Positions 25,963-34,165 of a stretch of DNA of 64,000 nucleotides are shown in pieces; within the stretch, counting starts at the first letter, position 1, and each line of letters begins with the position of its first letter. The stretch is taken from assembly GCA_035532735.1 (NCBI GenBank), contig DATKQM010000030.1, forward strand, positions 1 to 64,000, read 5' to 3'. The position numbers were made by a program, and so were the translations under genes. The notes beneath the pieces were generated by a model, which was given only the letters and a program-made list of their open reading frames with translations, was not told the DNA's origin and did not search any database. The stretch is from Chersky-840 sp035532735. GTDB lineage: Bacteria > Actinomycetota > Acidimicrobiia > Acidimicrobiales > UBA8190.

Positions 25963-26389
25963 CGTCATCGAGCAGGAGATCCGGATCGCGGCGCCGCCCG
26001 AAGCCGTGTTCCCGTTCTTCACCGACCCAGACAAGATGCGGCGTTGGAAGGGCATTGACCACAAAGTCGATGCCCAGCCCGGTGGGATCTACCGCGTCAA
26101 CATCGACGGCACTCACGTGGCGCGCGGGGAGTACGTGGAAGTGAGCCCTCCGCATCGGGTGACCTTCACGTGGGGGTGGGAGGACGACGGAAACCCCGTT
26201 CCCCCCGGATCGAGCACGGTCGAGATCACGCTCACACCCGACGGCGACGACACGATCGTCCGACTCGTGCACCGGGGCCTACCGCTCCAGGCCGTCGCTC
26301 CCCACGCGGTGGGATGGCGCCATTACCTGTCCCGACTCGCCATCGCCGGAGGTGGTGGAGACCCGGGGCCGGACCTGGGGCCGGCGTAA
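25946..26389 (+). CDS. SRPBCC (AHSA1-like) domain protein
   Basis: A 147-residue START/SRPBCC-fold protein that would bind a hydrophobic ligand in a helix-grip cavity. IRIAAPPEAVFPFFTDPDKM and FTWGWEDDGNPVPPGSSTVE are the family's landmarks, with the closing helix around GWRHYLSRLAIA. It begins with GTG inside the ArsR-type gene, so the two are translationally coupled. The role in this pairing is unknown in general. Confidence 0.85.
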   Translation: MPAGDDVIEQEIRIAAPPEAVFPFFTDPDKMRRWKGIDHKVDAQPGGIYRVNIDGTHVARGEYVEVSPPHRVTFTWGWEDDGNPVPPGSSTVEITLTPDGDDTIVRLVHRGLPLQAVAPHAVGWRHYLSRLAIAGGGGDPGPDLGPA

Positions 26390-26540
26390 CTGCGCCTCAT
26401 CTCGCCACATCGCCTCACCGAAGCGCCACACATTTTCTTCAGCACATCTCCACACCGAGAAGAGACACGTCTCCACAGCAGCCATGACACGACCAAAACA
26501 CCAACCGGACCGAATACCAACAAGAAAGGTAGGACTCACA

Positions 26541-26852
26541 ATGGGCAAGTTCGTATTTCTCTACACAGGCGGTCAGATGGCCGACACGCCCCAGGCTCAG
26601 AAGGCGGCCATGGACGCGTGGATGGGATGGTTCGGAACCCTCGGCGACGACATCCTCGACCCCGGCAACCCCTTCGGCGCGTCGAGCACGGTGAAGTCTG
26701 ACCGTTCCACCAAGGACGGCGCCGCCGGTGGGGCGGGTGGATACTCCGTCATCTCCGCCAACAGCCTGTCCGAGGCAGCCAGTAAGGCCAGGGGCTGCCC
26801 GGTCCTCGCCGGCGGCGGGACCGTCGAGGTGTACGAAGCGATGCCGATGTAG
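26541..26852 (+). CDS. YCII-like (DGPF) domain protein
   Basis: A 103-residue small protein starting MGKFVFLYTGG and containing YSVISANSLSEAASKARGCP and GGTVEVYEAMPM, the layout of YCII-related proteins. AGGTAGGAC lies about eight bases before the ATG. The 151-bp gap before it is markedly AT-richer and may hold its own promoter. YCII relatives often accompany ArsR/SRPBCC pairs or sigma factors. Biochemical function is unknown. Confidence 0.8.
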   Translation: MGKFVFLYTGGQMADTPQAQKAAMDAWMGWFGTLGDDILDPGNPFGASSTVKSDRSTKDGAAGGAGGYSVISANSLSEAASKARGCPVLAGGGTVEVYEAMPM

Positions 26853-26862
26853 TTGCTGCTCG

Positions 26863-27294
26863 CTACGGAGACGGGGCCGTTTCGCTCGGCGTCGGTGCCA
26901 GGGCGACGGCCTCGATCTCCACGAGCTGGCCGGTATACCCGAGGACGGTCACACCCAGCAGCGTGCTCGGTGGGTCGAACGGCTCGAAGGCTGACGTCAC
27001 GACCCCCCACGCCTCGACGAGATCCTCCTGCAAGGACGTGACGACGTACACCGTCGTCTTGAGCACATCACCTGGAGACGCCCCTGCCGCCGCCAACGCC
27101 TCGAAGAGGTTGGAGACCGTCGTCCGAGCCTGGACCGCCAGATCGCCCGGGCCCACCACGATCCCGTCCTTCCCAACGGGACACGCGCCGGCGCTGAACA
27201 CGAGCCGACCAGACGGCGCCACCGACGCATAGGCGTACGGAGCCTCGCGAAACAGGCCGGCGGGCCTGACGAACTCGATCCGGTCGTCCGTCAC
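26863..27294 (-). CDS. RidA/YjgF-family protein
   Basis: A 143-residue RidA-type protein. FREAPYAYASVAPSGRLVFS, AGACPVGKDG and VQARTTVSNLFEALAAAG mark the fold. The Arg of the active RidA motif is not obvious near the C-terminus, so it may belong to a non-deaminase subfamily. GTG 27294 overlaps the stop of the SnoaL-like gene (GTGA). The family hydrolyses reactive imines or serves catabolic pathways. Confidence 0.82.
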   Translation of the reverse strand: MTDDRIEFVRPAGLFREAPYAYASVAPSGRLVFSAGACPVGKDGIVVGPGDLAVQARTTVSNLFEALAAAGASPGDVLKTTVYVVTSLQEDLVEAWGVVTSAFEPFDPPSTLLGVTVLGYTGQLVEIEAVALAPTPSETAPSP

Positions 27295-27734
27295 GGCGCC
27301 GGCAGACGCTCGAGCTCGCCGCTCGGGTCGTAGTAGAGCTCTTGCCGGGCGATCAGCCCGTCGCGGTAGCGGTACACGACGACGTAGGTCGAACGCAGAC
27401 GCGCTCCTTGCATGGCGAAGTCGAATTGTACCTTGACATACGCTCCGACCCGCACGGGCTTGTCTTGCTCGGTGTTCCCGAAGATCAACGCCCTCTCGTC
27501 GACTGCATAGGCGATGTCGGAGAGCCCCGTGATGGTCGTCTGGATGAACTCGAGCGCGTGTTCCACCCCGACGACCTCCGCGGGCCACCCGAACAGTCGG
27601 GTCGTGGGGCTGACGTAGACGACATCGGGCGCATACATGGAGAGGGCCAGAGAGATGTCACCAGCCCCGAACGCGATCGCGAACCGCTCCTCCTGGGCGT
27701 CGACCGCTTCGATCGACAACGACCCCCGCGTCAC
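27291..27734 (-). CDS. SnoaL-like (NTF2-fold) protein
   Basis: A 147-residue cone-shaped NTF2-fold protein. AFGAGDISLALSMYAPDVVYVSP and FIQTTITGLSDIAYAVDE are typical, and TYVVVYRYRDGLIARQELYYD ends the sheet. The GTG start overlaps the apt stop by four bases (GTGA) and the 3' end overlaps ridA by four. Homologues include polyketide cyclases and ketosteroid-isomerase-like proteins, so a small isomerase or hydratase role is possible but unproven. Confidence 0.8.
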   Translation of the reverse strand: MTRGSLSIEAVDAQEERFAIAFGAGDISLALSMYAPDVVYVSPTTRLFGWPAEVVGVEHALEFIQTTITGLSDIAYAVDERALIFGNTEQDKPVRVGAYVKVQFDFAMQGARLRSTYVVVYRYRDGLIARQELYYDPSGELERLPAP

Positions 27735-28285
27735 ACCGACAACAAGACGTGCAGGTCGAGCGCACCGAGCCGGGCCCGGCCACCCAGGGCCAAGATCTCG
27801 AGCAGCGCGGCCACACCGACGACCTCGGCACCGGCCCGGCGGAGCACCGCAGCCGTGGCGATCAGGGTCCCTCCGGTGGCGATGACGTCGTCGACGATCA
27901 GGACTTTGTCGCCGGGCGCGACGGCATCGGTGTGCATTTCCAGCGTGGCCTCGCCGTACTCGAGCATGTAGGCCTCTGCCATGGTGTCGGCGGGGAGCTT
28001 CCCCACCTTGCGCACGGGAACCAACCCCGTGCCCAAGGAGTAGGCAACGGGGGCGCCGAGAATGAAACCTCGCGCCTCGATGGCGGCGATCTTGTCCGTC
28101 TTTCCGGTGAAGGGCGCCCCCAACCACGCCACCACATCGCCGAAAGCCTTCGGGTCGGCGAGCACCGGCGTGATGTCCTTGAACGTCACCCCGGGCTGTG
28201 GAAACCCCACGACATCGCGCACGAGCGCTCGCACCTGTTCCCGGACCGCGTCGTCCTCGACGCGCCCCGGTGTCGCCCTCGACAT
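27731..28285 (-). CDS. apt: Adenine phosphoribosyltransferase
   Basis: A 184-residue purine salvage enzyme: adenine plus PRPP gives AMP. FPQPGVTFKDITPVLADP is the adenine-binding N-terminal segment. IEARGFILGAPVAYSLGTG and the PRPP loop VLIVDDVIATGGTL are both intact. Length matches the family. It is the one housekeeping-type gene in this stretch and is coupled to small genes of unrelated fold, so the operon may be functionally mixed. Confidence 0.93.
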   Translation of the reverse strand: MSRATPGRVEDDAVREQVRALVRDVVGFPQPGVTFKDITPVLADPKAFGDVVAWLGAPFTGKTDKIAAIEARGFILGAPVAYSLGTGLVPVRKVGKLPADTMAEAYMLEYGEATLEMHTDAVAPGDKVLIVDDVIATGGTLIATAAVLRRAGAEVVGVAALLEILALGGRARLGALDLHVLLSV

Positions 28286-28702
28286 CTAGGCGGCGGGGGA
28301 GGCGGACGCGAATTCGCTCGGTTCGATCGGAGCGAACGCGGCCGAGACACCCAGGGCTGCGAACGTCCCACCCAGCATCGCCACCATGAAACGGCTCCAG
28401 ATCGGCAGCTCACGACTACGCAGCGCCGCGAACGCGTCCCACGCGTCGCAGCCGGCCCCGAGCAACAAGGCTCGCGTCACCTCCTCAGGGCGATCCTCTC
28501 GCAGAGCCTGGAGCAACACGATGCCCAAGGCCAGATCACGGCCACCGAAAATTCGACTCATGAAACGGACGCTCGGTCGTTTGGCCTCGGCACCGAGGTA
28601 AGCCCGGGCTCCGGCCGTGGGTGTCGCCATGAGACCCAGGCCGAAGGCGACACGACCCAGCGCGATCACGAGGGGGATTCTGCGTCGCAAGTCTTCGTTC
28701 AC
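28286..28702 (-). CDS. Small membrane protein of unknown function
   Basis: A 138-residue protein ending immediately before apt begins. RRRIPLVIALGRVAFGLGLMA, GGRDLALGIVLLQALRE and FMVAMLGGTFAALGVSAAFA are hydrophobic segments, suggesting three or four membrane helices. The GGRDLALG pattern resembles DUF4267-type proteins. No catalytic motif is visible. Confidence 0.65.
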   Translation of the reverse strand: MNEDLRRRIPLVIALGRVAFGLGLMATPTAGARAYLGAEAKRPSVRFMSRIFGGRDLALGIVLLQALREDRPEEVTRALLLGAGCDAWDAFAALRSRELPIWSRFMVAMLGGTFAALGVSAAFAPIEPSEFASASPAA

Positions 28703-28836
28703 GAGCCCGAGGTTAGCGGTGGCCTGAGTGCCCGCTCGGCGACGGCGTTCGAATCCACTTCAGCAGAGACCCAGGGCGGCGGTGCCACCCCAAGCGGGGA
28801 ACGGGGGAAGGGGGAAGCGCCAGGTCTGGCGCCGGG

Positions 28837-30093
28837 TCAAGTACCAGGGCTGCCCGATGGAGCGGCGGGCAGTCCGTACAGGGCGGCCGCGTTGGCACCG
28901 GCGATCAGACGCTGGTCCTGCACCGAGAGCCCTGCGATGGCTTCGGACAACTCGCGAGTGACGCCCGGGAAGACTGCATCAGGATGAGGATAGTCCGAGG
29001 CCCACACGATGCGATCGGCACCGCACAGTGGTGACCGGGCCGTAAAGGCAAGGGTGGACTCGTCGGGGTCGAAGCTGATCCAGCACTGGCGACGGAAGTA
29101 CTCCGAGGGCTCTCTCGTCAGTTGGGGCACATCCCACCCGAAGATCTCGTAGTGGTGGTCGAGACGCTCGAGCCAGGGCACGAGCCATCCCCCGCCGGCC
29201 TCCAAGAAGACGAGGCGGAGGTCGGGGAAGTGCTCGCACACACCTCCGGCGAGAAGGAAGGCCATCGAGTTCATCATGTCGAAGGGGTTGGCGATGGCCT
29301 GAGTGAAGAAGATGTTGTCGATGGCGACGGTCCCGGTCTCATCGGGAAGGGGTTTCGCCGATGACCGAAGCCGGTTGATACGCAGGCCCTGACATGCCCC
29401 GGGAAGATCGGCGGCCAGGAACGGGTGGAGCCCCACAGGCATCCCGGTCTCCGATGCAGCTTTCCACAGGGGGTCGTACACGGAGTCGGAAAACGGTCGC
29501 CAGTCGGCGCTGGGGTTGGGACGCAGGAACACGCCCACGATACCGGGCAGATCAGCCACCCGACCGATCTCGGCCGCGGCGAGCTCGATGTCTTGTTGGG
29601 GGAGCACTGCCACCCCGAAGAGTCGTCCCGATCCCGCCTGGGTGTGTTCGGAGAGCCAATCGTTGTAGGCGCGGCACATGACCGTCGCGAATTCGACGTC
29701 AGGGTGGCCCTGGATCCCGAGCAGCAGCGTCGGGTACAGCACCGACTGGTCGATGCCGTCGGTGTCCATGTCGATGAGCCGCGCCGGTGCGTCCCAGGCG
29801 GCGGGGCGTACCTCGGTGTAACGGAGCTCTCCGCGCTGGGCTCGGTCTCGATCATCGGCCGACATGCCCGCCGTGCCCGCCAGCGACATGAAGTTGGCCA
29901 GGTGGCGCGACCCGTCCATGACCGCCCACTCGCGTCCTTTGTCGTCGACCTCGATGTGCCACACCCGGTCCTCGAACCCCTTGGGCGCGAACTCCCGGAA
30001 CCCGTCGGGATGCTCGAGCACGTGCCCGTCGGCGTCGATGTAGTCGAGGCTGGTGGTGGCGGTCGCCGCCGGCGTCGTCGTAGTACCTGGCAT
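28837..30093 (-). CDS. Amidohydrolase family 2 (COG2159-type) protein
   Basis: A 418-residue TIM-barrel metal hydrolase. The first-strand motif is YIDADGHVLEHP (about 18-29), in which Asp takes the place of the first His of the usual HxH. The C-terminal metal-site motif is WASDYPHPDAVFPG. Length fits the ACMSD/decarboxylase branch. ATG 30093 has AGGAG six bases upstream. It is one of six related proteins in the window and is adjacent to another (30107-31198). Relatives hydrolyse C-N or C-C bonds or decarboxylate; the substrate is unknown. Confidence 0.85.
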   Translation of the reverse strand: MPGTTTTPAATATTSLDYIDADGHVLEHPDGFREFAPKGFEDRVWHIEVDDKGREWAVMDGSRHLANFMSLAGTAGMSADDRDRAQRGELRYTEVRPAAWDAPARLIDMDTDGIDQSVLYPTLLLGIQGHPDVEFATVMCRAYNDWLSEHTQAGSGRLFGVAVLPQQDIELAAAEIGRVADLPGIVGVFLRPNPSADWRPFSDSVYDPLWKAASETGMPVGLHPFLAADLPGACQGLRINRLRSSAKPLPDETGTVAIDNIFFTQAIANPFDMMNSMAFLLAGGVCEHFPDLRLVFLEAGGGWLVPWLERLDHHYEIFGWDVPQLTREPSEYFRRQCWISFDPDESTLAFTARSPLCGADRIVWASDYPHPDAVFPGVTRELSEAIAGLSVQDQRLIAGANAAALYGLPAAPSGSPGT

Positions 30094-30106
30094 GGATGCT
30101 CCTCGC

Positions 30107-31198
30107 CTATCGGGCCAGCTTGTAGAAGTCCTGGGCGTTGGCACCCGCCACCCGCGCCAGGGCGTCGCCGGTGATCCGTCCCTCGGCGTGCTCTTTCAGC
30201 TCGGTGGTGGCCCGGGGCCAGGCCCCGTCCCAGTGGGGATAGTCGCTGGCGAACATGACGCAGCGGTCACCGAGCAGGTCCACCACGCAGGGCAGTGCAT
30301 CCTCGTCGGGCTCACAGGTGACGACGACATTGCCGGCGGCAACGTATTCGGCGGGTGGCCGCCGCCATCCGTCGGGGATCCAGTCGCCACGCGATTGGTA
30401 GTGCTCGTCAAGGCGCTCGACGAACCATGGCAGCCATCCCGCCCCCGCCTCCAAGAAGGCGACCCGCAGAGCGGGGTGTCGATCGAACACCCCCCCGCTC
30501 ACCAGAGCCGTCATGGCGAACATCTGGTCGAAGGGAAAGCTCACGCAATGGACCTGGATGTAATTGTCGAAGCGGTCCACCCCGATCTTGGGCAGATGGA
30601 TCCCGGGGGCCCCGTGCACGCCCAACGGCATGTCGAGCCCAACCGCCGCCGCGTAGAAGGGGTCCATGTCAGGGTGATCAAGATTCCTGGTCTTGAGCCC
30701 CGGCGGGACGATCGTGGCGACGAGCCCGAGCTCCTTGGCCTCCTCCATCACGGTGATGGCCAGCTCGCCGTGTTCGATGGGCGCGACCGCCACACCGTGC
30801 AGGCGCCCCGCGCTCTTGTGGCAGAACTCTGCGGCCCACTGGTTGTACATCCGGGCCAACCCGGCTCCGAGCACCGGATCGTCGATGGTGGGCACGCACA
30901 ATCCGAAGCTCGGGAACAACACCATCTCGTCGATCCCGTCTGTGTCGGCGTTGGCGAGGACGCCGTCCACGGTTCCGGGGTCGACGCCCGGGGCAGTGGT
31001 GAGACCGTGCTGCGGGGGACAGCCCGCCCCCGGACCTTCGTATTGGGGATAGGGCCGACCTTCGATGAGGACGCCGAGCTTGGTGTCGGTCCGCAACGCC
31101 ACCTGATCGGGAAAGCGCTGTAGCAACTCGGCGAAGAACTCGAGCGGCTCCACCGCGTGAGCGTCTGCGTCCACGACGTGCAGGTCCGCCGCCATCAT
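30107..31198 (-). CDS. Amidohydrolase family 2 (COG2159-type) protein
   Basis: A 363-residue member of the same family. VVDADAHAVEPLEFF (8-22) holds the first metal ligands, LFPSFGLCVPTIDD lies near the active-site mouth, and FASDYPHWDGAWP is the C-terminal motif. It precedes the 28837-30093 amidohydrolase by 13 bases and is likely cotranscribed with it and with the Zn-dehydrogenase upstream. The pair may form a heteromer or act on sequential intermediates (inference). Confidence 0.85.
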   Translation of the reverse strand: MMAADLHVVDADAHAVEPLEFFAELLQRFPDQVALRTDTKLGVLIEGRPYPQYEGPGAGCPPQHGLTTAPGVDPGTVDGVLANADTDGIDEMVLFPSFGLCVPTIDDPVLGAGLARMYNQWAAEFCHKSAGRLHGVAVAPIEHGELAITVMEEAKELGLVATIVPPGLKTRNLDHPDMDPFYAAAVGLDMPLGVHGAPGIHLPKIGVDRFDNYIQVHCVSFPFDQMFAMTALVSGGVFDRHPALRVAFLEAGAGWLPWFVERLDEHYQSRGDWIPDGWRRPPAEYVAAGNVVVTCEPDEDALPCVVDLLGDRCVMFASDYPHWDGAWPRATTELKEHAEGRITGDALARVAGANAQDFYKLAR

Positions 31199-31211
31199 CT
31201 CTCCATTTCGT

Positions 31212-32354
31212 TCACGACGATCCCATCACGGCACCGTCGTTGTCGTCGTAGACGATCACGCTTCTCGCCACCTCACCGGCCTCCATGGCCCGGAAGGCTT
31301 CGTTCACGTCATCGAGCCTGATGCGACGGGTGACGAGACCCTCGGCATCGATCGCACCCTGGCGGACGAGGTCCACAAGCATGGGGAAATCCCGGTCGGC
31401 ATCGGTCGAGCCATAGACACAGCCGATCACCGTCTTCGCGTCGACGAAGAGCTCGAACGCCGAGAACGGAACCTGCTCGGCCGGCGATCCGGCTCCGACG
31501 AGCACCGCCGTTCCCCCCCGCCGGACCGAGGCAAAGACAGTTCGGATGGTCTCGGCCCGGCCCACCACCTCGAAGCCGAAATCGGCCCCTCGGCCCCCGG
31601 TGTGGGCCCGGACGGCCGCCACCGGGTCCTCAGCCGACGAGTCCACGATCGCGGTCGCTCCCATGGCCTTGGCCATTTCCAACTTGGACGCGACCCGGTC
31701 CACGGCGACAATCGTGCTGGCTCGGGCCAGTCTCGCCCCCTGAATCACCGACAACCCCACTCCGCCACATCCGACGACGGCCACCGTGGACGCCGGAGTG
31801 ACTTGTGCGGTGTTCCACACCGCTCCGACGCCGGTGGCCAACGCGCATCCCACGAGAGCGGCGAGCTCCAGAGGCACCGTCGGGTCGACGCGGACGACCT
31901 CGCCCTCCGGGACGAGGGTCTCCTCCCCGAAGGTGGCGGTGCCGAGCCCTCGCACCAGGGGAGTGCCCCGCACCGTCGCGTACGCACCCGACAGCGATTC
32001 GGTCAGGCCCACCTCGCACAACATGACTTGGCCCCGCAGGCACCAGAAGCAGCTGCGACAGGCCGGCATCCAGGTGAGCACGACGTGGTCGCCCGGAACC
32101 ACACGCGTGACGGCCTCTCCCACCTCGACGACCACCCCCGCGCCCTCGTGACCGAGGACGGTCGGGAACATGAACGGGATGGTCCCCTTCTGCACCGACA
32201 GGTCCGAATGACAGACACCGCTTGCCACCATCTTGACCCGCACGTCATGGGGCCCCGTCGGTGCGAGCTCGATGTCCTCGATGACAAAGGGCGCACCCAC
32301 TTCGTGCACGACGGCGGCCCGCACGGTGTTCCCTCTCGGGCCGGGCGTGCTCAT
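31212..32354 (-). CDS. Zinc-dependent class III-like alcohol dehydrogenase
   Basis: A 380-residue MDR protein. SGVCHSD and GHEGAG give the catalytic zinc site; ACRSCFWCLRGQVMLC carries the four structural-zinc Cys. The nucleotide motif is VVGCGGVGLSVIQGA. It resembles NDMA-dependent or formaldehyde-type dehydrogenases (FadB2/AdhD group in mycobacteria). ATG 32354 overlaps the D-aminoacylase-type stop by four bases (ATGA), so the two are coupled. Confidence 0.88.
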   Translation of the reverse strand: MSTPGPRGNTVRAAVVHEVGAPFVIEDIELAPTGPHDVRVKMVASGVCHSDLSVQKGTIPFMFPTVLGHEGAGVVVEVGEAVTRVVPGDHVVLTWMPACRSCFWCLRGQVMLCEVGLTESLSGAYATVRGTPLVRGLGTATFGEETLVPEGEVVRVDPTVPLELAALVGCALATGVGAVWNTAQVTPASTVAVVGCGGVGLSVIQGARLARASTIVAVDRVASKLEMAKAMGATAIVDSSAEDPVAAVRAHTGGRGADFGFEVVGRAETIRTVFASVRRGGTAVLVGAGSPAEQVPFSAFELFVDAKTVIGCVYGSTDADRDFPMLVDLVRQGAIDAEGLVTRRIRLDDVNEAFRAMEAGEVARSVIVYDDNDGAVMGSS

Positions 32355-34108
32355 CGACCCGGGGCGCCGGCCGCGACTGCTGCCGCGGCTCCGAAACCGG
32401 CGGTCACCGTGTCGGTCTGGGCTCCCGACCGCAGAACCGCGCCCGGGAGTGCACCGGTGAATTCGCCCGACCGCACGATCTCCTCGCCGTTCACGATGAC
32501 GTGCTCGATCCCGACACCTTCGGCATAGAGGCGACTGGCGCCTCCGGGAAGATCGTCGCGTGTGCGCTCGGTCCCGTGTCCCACCCGCTCGGGGTCGAAG
32601 ACCACGATGTCGGCCCACCAACCCGGTGCCAACCGACCCCGCTGGCGCAGGCCGTAGAGACGGGCGGGGACGTCGGTCAGCTGGCGAACAGCCTCCTCCC
32701 ACGACAGCAGGTGTCGGGCCCGGACGCCGTCGCCGAGCATGGAGGTTGAATAGATCGCCCCGCACATCATGTCCAGGTGCGCCCCGGCGTCGGACCCGCC
32801 GACCACCGCACGCGGGTCCTGCCACACCTTGGCCCGCAATTCCCAGTCTGCTTCGGACTCGCCGATGGGCGGGCGCAACCCGGTCCGGAGCTTGTCGGCG
32901 ACGACGATGTCGAGCAGCGCGTCGAAGGGCTCCTTGCCCGTGGACTGCGCGACGTCGCGTACCGAGCGCCCCTCATAGGCCGCGTTCTCCGCCGCGAAGG
33001 TCTCGTCGATGATCAGGTTCTCCCACCGGGCCAGCGCGCCAATGATGCCGGCTTCTTCTGACTTCGCTCCCGCGTCCAGCCGGGCCCGCTCGGCAGGGTC
33101 GGAGAGGACCTTCATCCGTTCGGGAACGGGCAAGGCGAACATCGCACTCCACCCCGGCAGGCTGTCGAGGATGGCGCCGGGCTCGAAGCAGAGCCGCAGC
33201 TTCATGGTGTGGGGCAAGGTGAGCGCCACGACGGTGGCGCCGCGCTTGGCGGCAGATGTCGACGCGTCCAATTGATGCTCGAGGCCGCCCGGATTGTGGG
33301 CGGAAACCCCGAGGACGTTCCAGTTGGCGGGACGATCGGCCAAGAGTGACAGCGTCGTCATGAGGTCGACCTCGTCCTCGCTGAACCCGTTGAGACAGCC
33401 GGGCACGATGAGCTCGAGGGTCGTCCCGGGGCGGGTCGACAAGACGCGGCACAGTGCTTCGAACTCAGAGCGCGATGCGGCACGGGACGGCACGGGCATG
33501 CCGTCGCCGTCGTTGTGGGTCGGGGCTTGGGAGGTCGAGAAGCCGAGACCTCCTTCCTCGAGCGAGCGGGCCAACACCGATGCCATGGCCCGCACCTGGT
33601 CGTCGCTGGCGACGGCACCGACGGCGTCGTCGCCCATCACGACACGACGTACCGCGGAGTGGCCGACAAGGAACCCGGCGTTGACGGCGACGGAACCGTC
33701 GAGCCTGGAAACCCAGTCGCCGAATGAGCTCCATGACCAGTCCAGCTGGTCCAGGGCGGCAATGGGCATGCCCTCGACCCGGGCCATCATCCGCGCCAGG
33801 TACCGGGCGTGCTCGGGCCCAGCCGGCGCCAGCGAGAACCCGCAGTTGCCACCGATCACGGTGGTGACCCCGTGCAGCGGGGACGGGCTGGCCGTCGGGT
33901 CCCACGACAACTGCGCGTCGTAGTGGGTGTGGAGGTCAACGAATCCCGGTGTCACCATCAGGCCCTCGGCGTCGATCACCCTGGCGGCCGGCTCATCGGT
34001 CTCACCGATCGCCACGACCCGCCCGTGGCGGACAGCCACGTCGGCTCGTCGGCCCGGGTCTCCCGTTCCGTCCACGACGGTGCCATGACGGATCAGCACA
34101 TCGAGCAT
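32351..34108 (-). CDS. D-aminoacylase/N-acyl-D-amino-acid deacylase-type amidohydrolase
   Basis: A 585-residue amidohydrolase of the urease superfamily. TPGFVDLHTHYDAQLSWDP carries the HxH metal ligands, VIGGNCGFSLAP follows, and VGGSDAGAHLDMMCG holds the catalytic Asp near the end of the barrel. RGRLAPGWWADIVVFDPERV is the typical composite-domain return. Family members deacylate N-acyl-D-amino acids, but many actinobacterial homologues lie in catabolic operons with other amide or lactam substrates. Coupled downstream to a Zn-dehydrogenase. Confidence 0.87.
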   Translation of the reverse strand: MLDVLIRHGTVVDGTGDPGRRADVAVRHGRVVAIGETDEPAARVIDAEGLMVTPGFVDLHTHYDAQLSWDPTASPSPLHGVTTVIGGNCGFSLAPAGPEHARYLARMMARVEGMPIAALDQLDWSWSSFGDWVSRLDGSVAVNAGFLVGHSAVRRVVMGDDAVGAVASDDQVRAMASVLARSLEEGGLGFSTSQAPTHNDGDGMPVPSRAASRSEFEALCRVLSTRPGTTLELIVPGCLNGFSEDEVDLMTTLSLLADRPANWNVLGVSAHNPGGLEHQLDASTSAAKRGATVVALTLPHTMKLRLCFEPGAILDSLPGWSAMFALPVPERMKVLSDPAERARLDAGAKSEEAGIIGALARWENLIIDETFAAENAAYEGRSVRDVAQSTGKEPFDALLDIVVADKLRTGLRPPIGESEADWELRAKVWQDPRAVVGGSDAGAHLDMMCGAIYSTSMLGDGVRARHLLSWEEAVRQLTDVPARLYGLRQRGRLAPGWWADIVVFDPERVGHGTERTRDDLPGGASRLYAEGVGIEHVIVNGEEIVRSGEFTGALPGAVLRSGAQTDTVTAGFGAAAAVAAGAPGR

Positions 34109-34165
34109 GACGACTCCGGTCGTGTCGAGAGCAGAAGCAGGAACAACTCCTCGATGATCACGACG

